A stretch of DNA of 64,000 bases from Lonepinella koalarum (GCF_042926695.1 NZ_CP170642.1:1-64000), one strand, 5' to 3'; positions 43,973-52,782 are shown, numbered from the stretch's first letter. Translations and numbers: made by a program. The notes: generated from the sequence alone by a model not told the origin.

Positions 43973-45295
43973 CTATAAATGGGATTTTTGTTGTATTCCT
44001 ACTTCAACCTTGCTGGTTACAATCCGATTTATTGCTAAATTAGATTGCATTGCCGTCAAGTCCATAGGTGTAAATTCGGGCAGAACTTGCCCTATTTGTT
44101 TTTCAATTAAGCGTAATAAATTTATTGAAGCATTATAATCACGACCTATTTTCGCTCCGCAATCTTCGCAATAATAAATTCGCTCACTTAACTTTAATTC
44201 TTTTTTAATTGAACCACATTGACTACACGTTTTTGAGCTTGGATAAAATCTATCTGCAAAAATAATCTCTTTCCCATTATATTTTGCTTTGTATTCAAGC
44301 TGTCTTCTAAATTCGTAGAAACTTACATCAGCAATAGACTTCGCTAATTTATGATTTTTCATCATTCCTTTTACATTTAAATCTTCTAAACAGATATAAT
44401 CTGCCTGTTTAATGATTGACGAACTCAGTTTATGTAAAAAATCATTGCGAATATTGACTATTCGCCGATGTAATTTGGCTAGTTTTAAACTTGCTTTTAA
44501 ATAATTCGCCGACTTTTTTGTTTTATCACCTTTGGTTTTTGGGTGTTGTTTTTTACTTAACTGTCTGCTTTTGGTTTTAAGTTTACTTGCAAGTTTAGCT
44601 AATGGTTTAGGTGATTTGATTTCTAAGCCATTAGATAAACTTACAAAAGATTTTAATCCCACATCAATCCCTAAGCCTAATTTTGTTTTAGGCTGTGGCT
44701 GATAATTTTCTTCAGCAATGGATACACTAAATGATGCATAATATTTATCGCCATTTTGGCTAATGGTTACACTATTGATTTTCCCAGAAAATCTTAATCT
44801 TTCGCTTAATTTTACATAACCAAGATTAGGCACTTTTAGATATTGAGCGTTACATTCAGTGATGATTTTCTTGTATTTTTTAGAATTTTTGTTGGTGTCA
44901 GATAATACAACCTGATCGCCACCAATGTAGTAGCTCCCAGCATTATCACGTTTTTTCTTAAACTGTGGATAGCTTACTTTACCTTGTTTTAGGTCTCGGA
45001 AAAATTTTTGAAAAGCTAAATTCAAATTAAGGAAAGGTTGTTGCGTGGCATATTTACTGACTTCATACACAAAAGGAAATTGAGTTTTTTTGATCGCATT
45101 AAATTCTTTCTTTAAATCTAAATGTGTTTTTTTAATGCCTTGTTTGTAATATTCTTGCCATTTGGCTAATCCCCAATTATAGGCAAGACGAGAACAGCCA
45201 AACGCTTTTCTAAAATGCGTTTTAGCTTTCTTATTCGGATAAATTTCAATCTTATGAGAAAGACTGACAATGTTATTATTCTCCGACATTTTCAA
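43973..45295 (-). CDS. tnpB: TnpB RNA-guided endonuclease, IS607 copy 2
   Basis: A 440-residue Cas12f-like nuclease that transposons use to cut sites lacking the element. The N-terminal domain (about 10-50) includes FGCSRLAYNWGLAKW. The split RuvC active site is Asp211 (LGIDVGLKSF), Glu304 (CLEDLNVKG) and Asp386 (GRDYNASINLLR). Cys357/360/376/379 form the zinc finger. All catalytic residues are present. Its start overlaps the tnpA end by 20 nt. The guide RNA is expected to run from the end of tnpB through the element's left end into flanking DNA. Confidence 0.92.
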   Translation of the reverse strand: MKMSENNNIVSLSHKIEIYPNKKAKTHFRKAFGCSRLAYNWGLAKWQEYYKQGIKKTHLDLKKEFNAIKKTQFPFVYEVSKYATQQPFLNLNLAFQKFFRDLKQGKVSYPQFKKKRDNAGSYYIGGDQVVLSDTNKNSKKYKKIITECNAQYLKVPNLGYVKLSERLRFSGKINSVTISQNGDKYYASFSVSIAEENYQPQPKTKLGLGIDVGLKSFVSLSNGLEIKSPKPLAKLASKLKTKSRQLSKKQHPKTKGDKTKKSANYLKASLKLAKLHRRIVNIRNDFLHKLSSSIIKQADYICLEDLNVKGMMKNHKLAKSIADVSFYEFRRQLEYKAKYNGKEIIFADRFYPSSKTCSQCGSIKKELKLSERIYYCEDCGAKIGRDYNASINLLRLIEKQIGQVLPEFTPMDLTAMQSNLAINRIVTSKVEVGIQQKSHL

Positions 45296-45914
45296 TCATT
45301 ACCTTTTGCATATCGTCTAACAATTTTTTATTTTTCTTGTTACGACTACCGTATAATCTTGCTGAAAATACGGTAATAATCTCAAGTACATCTTTCGCGA
45401 GTTCTTCTTCAAATTTAATATTTTCATCACCTTTATTGATAATAATAACTTCCACATCTTTTGCTTCACAAATCGAAAATACCAATTCTGCACCAAAACG
45501 TAAAAGTCTATCTTTATGCGTTAGAACTAAGCGTTTAACTTTTCCGTCTAAAATAAGATTTAATAACTTTGTTAGACCTTTCTTATAGTAATTCATTCCA
45601 CTACCAAGATCTTGAATAACTTCATAATTAAAGCCTTGTTTAGAACAATAAAGTTCTAAAATTTGTACTTGACGAACTAAATCATCTTTTTGATCGTGGC
45701 TACTCACTCGAGCATAAGCGATAGTTTTCAAATCATCACGATTAAAAACTATATTATGGTTAATCGCTTTAAGGGTTTCGAGTTTATAGCGGCGATCACC
45801 GCCTTTTGTGAGCTCATCGGGCTTAAGCAAGCCCTTTTTATCCCAGTTTCGTAGCGTTTGTATGGTTACGCCAAGCACTTTGCTCGCTTGACCAATGGAA
45901 AGAAGTTTGTTCAT
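45276..45914 (-). CDS. tnpA: TnpA serine recombinase, IS607 copy 2
   Basis: A 212-residue transposase of the IS607 type. A MerR-like helix-turn-helix occupies residues 1-50 (LSIGQASKVLGVTIQTLRNWD). The resolvase catalytic domain has the nucleophile serine in AYARVSSHDQ (about Ser71), with LTHKDRLLRFG and the C-terminal helix AARLYGSR-like FSARLYGSRNKK. It starts at ATG 45914. This order of HTH before catalytic domain is diagnostic for IS607. Confidence 0.93.
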   Translation of the reverse strand: MNKLLSIGQASKVLGVTIQTLRNWDKKGLLKPDELTKGGDRRYKLETLKAINHNIVFNRDDLKTIAYARVSSHDQKDDLVRQVQILELYCSKQGFNYEVIQDLGSGMNYYKKGLTKLLNLILDGKVKRLVLTHKDRLLRFGAELVFSICEAKDVEVIIINKGDENIKFEEELAKDVLEIITVFSARLYGSRNKKNKKLLDDMQKVMIENVGE

Positions 45915-45996
45915 TTTGGAAATTATAGCATAGAATCAACGGAACTGATTGTACTAAATTATTTAGATATTTATAGAATTTTATAGATTTTATCTT

Positions 45997-46218
45997 TCAG
46001 TTTCTAACCCCTTGCTCCGCTGCCTGCTGATACCAATATGTTGCTTGTTTATAAGCTTGTTTTACACCATCACCATGGTAATATTTCAAAGCTAAATCAA
46101 ACAGAGCTTGCTCATCTCCTTGTTCTGCTTTTACCATCAGATCATCAATTTCATTGGCATAAATAGAGATGGAAAATGACAGACCAATCATCGTCACCAA
46201 AAGTAGTTTTTTCAGCAT
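45997..46218 (-). pseudogene. Sel1-repeat protein truncated by IS607 copy 2
   Basis: The frame begins MLKKLLLVTMIGLSFSISIYANEIDD, a signal peptide. One Sel1 repeat follows (DEQALFDLALKYYHGDGVKQAYKQATYWYQQAAEQG), described here in outline. The final residues VRN and the stop are encoded by the element, so the gene is cut off after about 70 codons. Across the element, the joined frame would read only about 14 unrelated codons. The rest of the gene is therefore either deleted or was never longer. Confidence 0.7.
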
Positions 46219-46313
46219 GATTAATTCCTTATTTTACAAATAATAATCGTCATTCTATCATTGTTTTTCTTTTTTCAATTCGGTATGTTGCATTATTCAC
46301 CAGAGAGAAATTC

Positions 46314-46342
46314 AGGACAAATTCCCAAATCTCTGCTAAAAT
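46314..46342 (+). promoter_or_regulatory. Putative queCDE promoter
   Basis: -10 TAAAAT (46337-46342) lies 17 nt after AGGACA (46314-46319), a fair -35. It lies 31 nt before the riboswitch, and an uptake signal (46345-46353) is between them. The -35 match is weak. Confidence 0.4.
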
Positions 46343-46372
46343 GCACCGCACTTTTACACAATAAAACATTAA

Positions 46373-46410
46373 CCGTGGTTCGCAACCCTCCCACGCTAAA
46401 AAACTAAGGA
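46373..46410 (+). promoter_or_regulatory. preQ1-I riboswitch controlling queCDE
   Basis: P1 stem CGTGG (46374-46378)/CCACG (46391-46395), a loop containing CCT, and tail CTAAAAAACTAAGG whose AGG (46407-46409) is both the pseudoknot partner and the ribosome site, 7 nt before ATG 46417. Ligand binding should therefore block translation of queC. This is the expected circuit for queuosine precursor synthesis. Confidence 0.9.
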
Positions 46411-46416
46411 CTTATA

Positions 46417-47148
46417 ATGCAACTTTTCAATCCAAATCACGACCGCAAAGCGGTGGTTATCTTTTCTGGTGGACAAGATTCCACCACTTGCTTAATTCAA
46501 GCCATTCAGCAATACGGTAAACAAAATCTCGAAACCATTACTTTCAAATATGGACAACGCCACGCTATTGAGTTAGATAAAGCACAATGGATTTGCCAAG
46601 ATCTTGGGATCAAGCAAACGCTAATTGATATGGAAAGTACGCAAATTTTCTCTGCCAATGCAATGATGAGTGACAGCCCAATTAAAACGGGCAACAATGG
46701 CGTGCCGAATACTTTGGTGGATGGTCGCAATGCGTTATTTCTGCTGTATGCGGCTATTTACGCCAAAGGGCAAGGCATTACCGATATTATCACGGGTGTG
46801 TGTGAAACAGATTTTAGCGGTTATCCAGACTGCCGTGATATATTTATTAAATCCATGAATGTGACCTTAAATTTAGCCATGGATTACAATTTCCGCATCA
46901 TCACACCATTAATGTATTTAACCAAAGCCCAGACTTGGCAGCTTGCCGATGAACTTGATGCATTAGATTATGTCCAACAACATAGCCACACTTGCTATTT
47001 AGGTATTGACGGTGGTTGTGGCGAATGCCCGAGTTGTCAATTACGTAACAAAGGGTTAAATGAATATTTAGCCTTAAAAAGTGCGGTGAAAAATGCCAAC
47101 GAAATTGGGCGTAACAATTCGGTAAATTCCACATCAATAGGGGGATAA
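46417..47148 (+). CDS. queC: 7-cyano-7-deazaguanine synthase
   Basis: ATP-dependent enzyme making preQ0 from 7-carboxy-7-deazaguanine. The 243-residue protein has the PP-loop IFSGGQDSTTCL (near 15-26) and a C-terminal zinc site CYLGIDGGCGECPSCQLR with four cysteines. It is the first gene of queC-queD-queE and is directly controlled by the preQ1 riboswitch. Confidence 0.96.
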   Translation: MQLFNPNHDRKAVVIFSGGQDSTTCLIQAIQQYGKQNLETITFKYGQRHAIELDKAQWICQDLGIKQTLIDMESTQIFSANAMMSDSPIKTGNNGVPNTLVDGRNALFLLYAAIYAKGQGITDIITGVCETDFSGYPDCRDIFIKSMNVTLNLAMDYNFRIITPLMYLTKAQTWQLADELDALDYVQQHSHTCYLGIDGGCGECPSCQLRNKGLNEYLALKSAVKNANEIGRNNSVNSTSIGG

Positions 47149-47150
47149 CA

Positions 47151-47573
47151 ATGTTTAAAGTTTCTAAAGAATTTAGTTTTGATATGGCACATATTTTAGA
47201 CGGTCACGATGGTAAATGCCAAAATTTGCACGGACATACTTACAAATTACAAGTAGAAGTGAGTGGTGATTTGGTCGCTAACGGAGCCAAAAAAGGCATG
47301 GTAATTGACTTTACTGATGTCAAAACCGTGGTAAAAAAAGCTATTTTAGATCCTATGGATCATGCTTTTATTTATGACACCAACAGTCCAAGAGAATGTA
47401 AAATTGCTAATCTCCTCAATGAATTAGATTCAAAGACCTTTGGTATTCCGATGCGTACTACGGCGGAACAAATGGCTCGTTTTATATTTAATCAATTAAA
47501 AAATGAGTTACCTATTTCTGCTATTCGTCTATGGGAAACGCCGACTTCCTTTTGTGAATATCGGGAATCATAG
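47151..47573 (+). CDS. queD: 6-carboxytetrahydropterin synthase
   Basis: First committed step of the queuosine pathway, converting dihydroneopterin triphosphate. The 140-residue protein has the zinc-binding histidines in FSFDMAHILDGHDGKC and NLHGHTYKL, and the MDHAFIYD region. It starts 2 nt after queC and ends 2 nt before queE, indicating one transcription unit. Confidence 0.94.
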   Translation: MFKVSKEFSFDMAHILDGHDGKCQNLHGHTYKLQVEVSGDLVANGAKKGMVIDFTDVKTVVKKAILDPMDHAFIYDTNSPRECKIANLLNELDSKTFGIPMRTTAEQMARFIFNQLKNELPISAIRLWETPTSFCEYRES

Positions 47574-47575
47574 TC

Positions 47576-48208
47576 GTGCAGTTAATTAATGAACCCAAAT
47601 TTCCCATTGTCGAAATTTTCGAAAGCCTACAGGGAGAGGGGGCAAATACAGGCATGCCAAGTATTTTTGTACGGTTCGGCAAATGTAATCTGGCTTGCCC
47701 TTGGTGTGATACCAATTACAACCAATTTGAGCAATGGAGTTTGAGCCAAATCTTACAAAAAGTGCGGTCTTTTTCAGTGAAGAATATTATTATCACCGGT
47801 GGTGAACCCACTATTCAAGTCGGCATTGCTTTATTATTAGATCGTTTAAAAGCAGACGGCTATTTTTTAGCTATTGAAACCAACGGTTTAAAAGCCATTC
47901 CGTCGCAAATTGATTATATTGCCACCAGCCCTAAAGCTATGTATGCCAAAAAATACGAAAATCGTTGTATTCCGTTTGCACATGAAGTCCGTATTGTGGT
48001 GGATGAACAAGATGAAAATGTACAAGATTTTTGCCAGTTGATTGAAAGCAAAATTCAAGCCAACGGTTATTATCTTTCTCCTTGTGAAATTAATGGCAAA
48101 ATGAATCTACTGCAAACCATCACACATTTAGGCTTACTTAACCAACGCCAAAATAAACCCAAATGGCAACTGAGTATTCAAACCCATAAGTTGATTGGAA
48201 TTGAGTAA
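47576..48208 (+). CDS. queE: 7-carboxy-7-deazaguanine synthase
   Basis: Radical-SAM enzyme making the deazaguanine ring. It has 210 residues, initiated at GTG 47576 two bases after queD, since no ATG occurs near the conserved N-terminus FPIVEIFESLQGEGANTG. The cluster motif is CNLACPWCD, a shortened spacing between the first two cysteines typical of QueE. ITGGEPTIQ follows. The three que genes here make preQ0; the nitrile reductase QueF is not in the window. Confidence 0.94.
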   Translation: MQLINEPKFPIVEIFESLQGEGANTGMPSIFVRFGKCNLACPWCDTNYNQFEQWSLSQILQKVRSFSVKNIIITGGEPTIQVGIALLLDRLKADGYFLAIETNGLKAIPSQIDYIATSPKAMYAKKYENRCIPFAHEVRIVVDEQDENVQDFCQLIESKIQANGYYLSPCEINGKMNLLQTITHLGLLNQRQNKPKWQLSIQTHKLIGIE

Positions 48209-48327
48209 ATAAAGGTTAAAAATGAATTAGTTATTTAACATTGCATAACATAATCCTCCCTTAAATTTAACAAAATTCACTTTGGATTTACAATTCATGC
48301 AAATAAATAAAATGAAATTTCCATTTA

Positions 48328-48343
48328 TTTGAATATGATCACA
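48328..48343 (+). promoter_or_regulatory. Candidate CRP site upstream of the DASS symporter
   Basis: TTTGA-N6-TCACA (48328-48343), one mismatch from the TGTGA-N6-TCACA consensus, 70 nt before the start codon. This position suits activation of a dicarboxylate transporter. Confidence 0.5.
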
Positions 48344-48412
48344 TTATTGCGAATATATTTCTAATATAATTAATATTAAATTCAATTCAATTGCTTCAAC
48401 TGGAGAATACAT

Positions 48413-49825
48413 ATGGCGATTAAGCAGCTTTGTCGATCAATAAGAGCGGCACCTAATAGAAATCTGTTTTTCTTTTGTTTTTCGGTCATTTTTGCATTAG
48501 GGTTAACATGGTTATTGTCTAGTGCGAGTTTTACCACAATACAAAATTACGTGTTATTTTTATTGTTCTTTTCTATCGGCCTATGGGTGACAGAGGCTAT
48601 TCCTCCCTTTTCCGTTAGTATTTTAATTATCGGTTTTCTTGTCTTGATTATGGGGAAAAGCGAAGTCTATGACGCAATGAAATATTTGCAAACTTGGTCA
48701 GATAGTGTTATTTGGCTATTTTTAGGCGGTTTTTTCTTAGCGGAAGGGATGAAAAAAACCAAACTTGATTTTATGCTGTTAAAAATGGTTTTACCGAAAT
48801 TCGGGAATAAACCAAGCAATGTCCTATGGGGACTGATGTTGGTTACGGCAGTCATGTCAATGCTAATGAGTAACACCGCAACAACGGCAATGATGATCGC
48901 AACCATCAATCCGCTTTTCTCCAATTTGCAGCAACGAGGTAATTTATCTAGAGCATTATTACTTGGTATTCCAGCTGCCGCTTCGGTGGGTGGTATGGGA
49001 ACAATTATTGGTTCGGCACCCAACGCTATTGCAGTAGGCGCACTGGAAAAAATGGGACATCCGATCTCATTTTTGGAATGGATGATATTCGGTATGCCGT
49101 TGGCATTTTTTTTATTATTTATTTTTTGGCAAGTATTGATTAAAAAATATAAGGTGGCTGAACAAAACAAGCTGGATTTTGATTTTCTCGCCAACACTAA
49201 AACAGAAATCAGTGCGCAGGAAAAAATGCATAAAGGAATTGTTTTAATTATTTTATCAATCACATTATTCTGTTGGTTGACCTCCAAATGGATCGGTATC
49301 CCTGTGGCAGCGGTGTCAGGTATTCCGATTGTTGGTTTAACGATAACGGGAGTGCTTAATGAAAAAGATATTCGTCAGCTGCCTTGGGACACCTTAATGT
49401 TGGTTGCCGGTGGTTTGGCGTTGGGATTAGCGATCGAAGAACAGCAAATTGCCTCTCACTTTGTTGAGCAAATCAGCCATATTCAGCTCAGTTTTGTGAT
49501 GCTACTGGTTTTATTTGGCTTTATTACCGTGCTTTTATCTAATTTTATGAGTAATACGGCAGCAACAACCATTTTAATTCCTATCGGCGTTTCCCTACTG
49601 ACAATGGTTGGTCACACTGATATAGATCCGTCAATATTGCCGTTAGTGATTGGTTTAAGTGCTTCCTGTGCATTATTTCTGCCGGTTTCAACACCACCGA
49701 ATGCCATCGCATTCAGTACAGGCTTGATTCCACAATCGGAATTCCGCTTGGGAGGGATCATTATCGGATTACTCGGACCTGTATTGAGTATTCTATGGGT
49801 ATTGGCATTAACTACCCTATTCTAG
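48413..49825 (+). CDS. DASS-family sodium/dicarboxylate symporter
   Basis: Inner-membrane carrier of 470 residues with about 11-12 helices, of the SLC13/CitT/SdcS type. The duplicated Ser-Asn-Thr motifs of the substrate and sodium site are both present: LMSNTATTAMM (near 154) and FMSNTAATTIL (near 383). The helices containing GTIIGSAPNAIA and LPVSTPPNAIAF also match. The substrate is probably a C4-dicarboxylate, citrate or sulfate; it cannot be specified further. Confidence 0.88.
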   Translation: MAIKQLCRSIRAAPNRNLFFFCFSVIFALGLTWLLSSASFTTIQNYVLFLLFFSIGLWVTEAIPPFSVSILIIGFLVLIMGKSEVYDAMKYLQTWSDSVIWLFLGGFFLAEGMKKTKLDFMLLKMVLPKFGNKPSNVLWGLMLVTAVMSMLMSNTATTAMMIATINPLFSNLQQRGNLSRALLLGIPAAASVGGMGTIIGSAPNAIAVGALEKMGHPISFLEWMIFGMPLAFFLLFIFWQVLIKKYKVAEQNKLDFDFLANTKTEISAQEKMHKGIVLIILSITLFCWLTSKWIGIPVAAVSGIPIVGLTITGVLNEKDIRQLPWDTLMLVAGGLALGLAIEEQQIASHFVEQISHIQLSFVMLLVLFGFITVLLSNFMSNTAATTILIPIGVSLLTMVGHTDIDPSILPLVIGLSASCALFLPVSTPPNAIAFSTGLIPQSEFRLGGIIIGLLGPVLSILWVLALTTLF

Positions 49826-49880
49826 GGGCTAGCCATTTCAATAACTGAACAGTTACGCCAGCAGATACATACGATCAAAA

Positions 49881-49916
49881 CACCCCAGCGAGCAACACAA
49901 GCTGGGGTGGGGATTT
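49881..49916. terminator. Terminator between symporter and first surface lipoprotein
   Basis: CACCCCAGC (49881-49889) and GCTGGGGTG (49901-49909) form a 9-bp stem between convergent genes. The same hairpin type, GAGCA...AA loop included, recurs after the paralogous lipoprotein at 52731. Confidence 0.7.
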
Positions 49917-49942
49917 AAACAACGAGGAGTGATAAGAAGTTA

Positions 49943-50938
49943 TTATTGCTTACCAACAAATACCCCGAAGGAATCAGAACGTTCAAATGTTCCACCGACT
50001 TCTTCGGCTGTTGAACCGTAGAAGTTACCTTTTAAGCCATCGCCTGTATCGCCATCGGTCCATTGAGCGGTGAAACCTTCGCTTGATACATCACCTTCAA
50101 ATGTTTGCGCAACAGTTGTTGGTGCACCATTACCATTACGGATTTGCCCTGAAATGGTTTTAGCATCAAAGTCAACTTCTGCAGTGAAGTTACCCGTAAT
50201 CGCACCAGATTCTTGGAATAAGTTGTCAGCAATGCTACCTGCAAAGCGTAGGAAGCCACCGTTGTATGTTGCTGTGCCCCCAGTTGGGACGGCAGTCAAT
50301 TCAGTTGGTGTACCTTGCACAAACAGATACTGATTATCACCTGCTACCACTGCACCCGCGACGACATTGGCAAATTCATAAGATGCATCAGAGATATCGC
50401 TTTTACGTTGAGACGTAATCACATTTGCCCCCGTAAAGTTTAAGCTAGAGTTTGTACCATTGCTTTCACCTTTGTCAGTATAGTACACGCTGTGCACAAA
50501 GTTTGGATTGCCCGCCGCAATTTTTGTGGTTGCTTCACTTAACTGAATTTCAACACCGTCAACGGTGATTTTGTCAAAATTAGCGGTATCATATGACACA
50601 GATGTGTTTGCATTAAAGCTATTTTTAGCAATGCCTTCTGGTACGACATAGGAGGTAGTATCAGGAGTACTGTTATCAGGGGTACCGTTATCAGGGGTAC
50701 TGTCATCAGGGGTACCGTTATCAGGGGTACTGTCATCAGGGGTACCGTTATCAGGAGTACCGTTATCAGGGTTACTGTTATCAGGGTTACTGTTATCAGG
50801 GGTACTGTTATCAGGGGTACTGGTTTCTGGTGGGGTTGGGGTAACATTTGAACCATCCCCACTAGAAGATGAACTACAAGCTGAAAGGGCAAGAGCACAG
50901 GCGATTACAATAGCACTGAGTTTAAATGGGTTTTGCAT
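49943..50938 (-). CDS. Surface lipoprotein with pentapeptide-repeat stalk and TbpB-like barrel
   Basis: A 331-residue lipoprotein. The signal peptide MQNPFKLSAIVIACALALSAC ends in lipobox LSAC and is followed by a poly-Ser tether. Eleven exact-length pentapeptides of (S/G)(T/N)PD(N/D/T) follow (DNA 50657-50821), forming an acidic, Pro-rich stalk. The C-terminal 220 or so residues are beta-rich and end GGTFERSDSFGVFVGKQ. Together with GNFYGSTAEEV this resembles the barrel of transferrin-binding-protein B and other Slam-exported lipoproteins. No Slam gene is adjacent; the ligand is unknown. It is paralogous to the gene at 52783. Confidence 0.75.
   Translation of the reverse strand: MQNPFKLSAIVIACALALSACSSSSSGDGSNVTPTPPETSTPDNSTPDNSNPDNSNPDNGTPDNGTPDDSTPDNGTPDDSTPDNGTPDNSTPDTTSYVVPEGIAKNSFNANTSVSYDTANFDKITVDGVEIQLSEATTKIAAGNPNFVHSVYYTDKGESNGTNSSLNFTGANVITSQRKSDISDASYEFANVVAGAVVAGDNQYLFVQGTPTELTAVPTGGTATYNGGFLRFAGSIADNLFQESGAITGNFTAEVDFDAKTISGQIRNGNGAPTTVAQTFEGDVSSEGFTAQWTDGDTGDGLKGNFYGSTAEEVGGTFERSDSFGVFVGKQ
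50657..50821 (-). repeat. Eleven 15-bp tandem repeats in a lipoprotein gene
   Basis: Eleven contiguous 15-bp units of the type GTACCGTTATCAGGG (plus strand), each coding for one pentapeptide. Units differ at a few positions (GTACT/GTACC/GTTAC). Because the unit is a multiple of three, copy-number change alters stalk length without breaking the frame. Confidence 0.9.
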
Positions 50939-51129
50939 AGAAAAACTCCTTAGGATAATTACAAAATAGATAGCAAAGCACCGCTTCGAGTTTAGCGTGC
51001 TAGCTTACTTAGTGACTGAAGTCAGATGACTTCATTGTTAAACGTTGATGCAATAACATAATAACATTGCTCGCAACGTTGCTTACCACATAAAAGAATC
51101 TCTTTAAAATAAAAATGATTCCTATTAAA

Positions 51130-51158
51130 AGGATAAGTGATTTTTTAAAACTTGTAAA
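51130..51158 (-). promoter_or_regulatory. Promoter of the first surface lipoprotein
   Basis: On the minus strand, TTTACA (51153-51158), a 17-nt spacer and TATCCT (51130-51135). The counterpart at 53773-53801 is in the same place relative to its gene. An ATAGGAATCATTTTTAT stretch just downstream is Fur-box-like. The 304-nt gap 50939-51242 is this duplicated leader of roughly 260 nt plus about 45 nt before IS607 copy 3. Confidence 0.5.
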
Positions 51159-51242
51159 GCGCTATTGAATGGAATTTGACAGGATGTTTATCTGATTGGA
51201 CCGCTCTATTAGCATCATGATAAGGAATAAATCATTAAAATA

Positions 51243-52735
51243 CCGTTCTTACAAACCTACAAAATCCTATAAATAACTATAAAAAGCTATAAATTGGATC
51301 TTTGTTGTATTCCTACTTCAACCTTGCTGGTTACAATCCGATTTATTGCTAAATCGGATTGTATTGCCGTCAAGTCCATAGGCGTAAATTCGGGCAGAAC
51401 TTGCCCTATTTGTTTTTCCATTAAGCGTAATAAATTTATTGAAGCATTATAATCACGATTTATTTTCGCACCGCAATGTTCACAACAATAAATTCGCTCA
51501 CTTAATTTCAATTCTTTTTTAATTGAACCGCATTGACTACACGTTTTTGAACTTGGATAGAATCTATCTGCAAAAATAATCTGTTTCCCATTATATTTTG
51601 CTTTGTATTCAAGTTGTCTTCTAAACTCATAGAAACTCACGTCAGCAATAGATTTCGCTAATTGATGATTTTTCATCATTCCTTTTACATTTAAATCTTC
51701 TAAACAGATATAATCTGCCTGTTTAATGATTGATGAACTCAGTTTATGTGAAAAATTATTGCGAATATTTGCTATTCGCCGATGTAATTTGGCTAGTTTT
51801 AAACTTGCTTTTAAATAATTCGCCGACTTTTTCGTTTTTTCACCTTTGGTTTTTGGGTGTTGTTTTTTACTTAATTGTCTGCTTTTGGTTTTAAGTTTAC
51901 GTGCAAGTTTAGCTAATGGCTTAGGTGATTTTATTTCTAAACCATTAGATAAACTTACAAAAGATTTTAATCCCACATCAATCCCTAAGCCTAATTTTGT
52001 TTTAGGCTGTGGCTGATAATTTTCTTCAGCAATGGATACACTAAATGATGCATAATATTTATCGCCATTTTGGCTAATGGTTACGCTATTGATTTTTCCA
52101 GAAAATCTTAATCTTTCGCTTAATTTAACATAACCAAGATTAGGCACTTTTAGATATTGAGCGTTACATTCAGTAATGATTTTCTTGTATTTTTTAGAAT
52201 TTTTATTGGTGTCAGATAACACAACCTGATCGCCACCAATGTAGTAGCTCCCAGCATTATCACGTTTTTTCTTAAACTGTGGATAGCTTACTTTACCTTG
52301 TTTTAGGTCTCGGAAAAATTTTTGAAAAGCTAAATCTTGAATAACTTCATAATTAAAGCCTTGTTTAGAACAATAAAGTTCTAAAATTTGTACTTGACGA
52401 ACTAAATCTTCTTTTTGATCGTGGCTACTCACTCGAGCATAAGCAATGGTTTTCAAATCATCACGATTAAAAACAATATTATGGTTAATCGCTTTGAGCG
52501 TTTCAAGTTTATAGCGGCGATCACCGCCTTTTGTTAACTCATCAGGCTTAAGCAAGCCTTTTTTATCCCAGTTTCGTAACGTTTGTATGGTTACGCTAAG
52601 CACCTTGCTCGCTTGACCAATGGAAAGAAGTTTGTTCATTTTGGAAATTATAGCATAGAATCAACGGAACTGATTGTACTAAATTATTTAGATATTTATA
52701 GAATTTTATAGATTTTATCTTTCAGTTTCTAACCC
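51243..52735 (-). mobile_element. IS607-family element, copy 3 (internal deletion)
   Basis: A 1493-bp derivative with both ends intact and identical to the other copies. It lacks 589 bp spanning the tnpA 3' part and tnpB 5' part. It separates the two paralogous lipoprotein genes. Its right end (TAACCC) forms the base of the terminator stem of the lipoprotein gene at 52783. Ends intact means it could still be moved by TnpA from copy 2. Confidence 0.9.
51287..52639 (-). pseudogene. In-frame TnpA-TnpB fusion (450 codons)
   Basis: Residues 1-103 are TnpA (MerR-like helix-turn-helix plus the start of the resolvase fold, including ARVSSHDQ). Residues 104-450 correspond to TnpB 94-440, with all three RuvC acidic residues and the zinc finger. 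The junction is at about 52330 within GCTAAATCTTGAATA, where the parents share only AT. Lost are the C-terminal half of the recombinase and the TnpB N-terminal domain. Probably a deletion product, but the frame is open and otherwise undamaged. Confidence 0.85.
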
Positions 52736-52763
52736 CAGTGAGCATAGCAAACTGGGGTTTAAA
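52731..52763 (-). terminator. Terminator of second surface lipoprotein, entered by IS607 copy 3
   Basis: AACCCCAGT (52731-52739) and ACTGGGGTT (52751-52759) form a 9-bp stem. The outer AACCC of the left arm belongs to the element's end, so the insertion cut the stem yet rebuilt it. Confidence 0.65.
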
Positions 52764-52782
52764 AGTTGAGATGTAATATGGA

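Larger units (their letters stand above)
43929..46010 (-). mobile_element. IS607-family element, copy 2 (apparently intact)
   Basis: A 2082-bp element with both genes open and the same ends as the other copies, bounded by CC (GG on the coding strand). No target duplication is visible, as expected for a serine recombinase using a 2-bp crossover. The upstream end lies inside a Sel1-repeat gene, which it truncates. The downstream end lies next to the higBA promoter. The only copy in the window that could supply active TnpA and TnpB. Confidence 0.9.

Noticed and set aside
43940..43975. TATAAA direct repeats as plasmid-type iterons
   Set aside because: They occur only at the ends of the IS607 copies and are better explained as recombinase-binding repeats.
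46373..46410. tRNA T-arm-like GGTTCGCAACC before queC
   Set aside because: No acceptor, D or anticodon arms surround it; the sequence fits a preQ1-I riboswitch with its A-rich tail and pseudoknot.
48667..49287. 206-codon minus-strand frame in the symporter gene
   Set aside because: It is an antisense shadow of a membrane protein with clear DASS motifs on the plus strand.
50657..50821. Regular short repeats suggesting a CRISPR array
   Set aside because: Units are contiguous 15-mers with no spacers, all in frame within a lipoprotein gene, and encode a repeated pentapeptide.
50539..50898. 119-codon minus-strand frame in the lipoprotein gene
   Set aside because: It is a shifted-frame reading of the 15-bp repeats, giving a low-complexity peptide.
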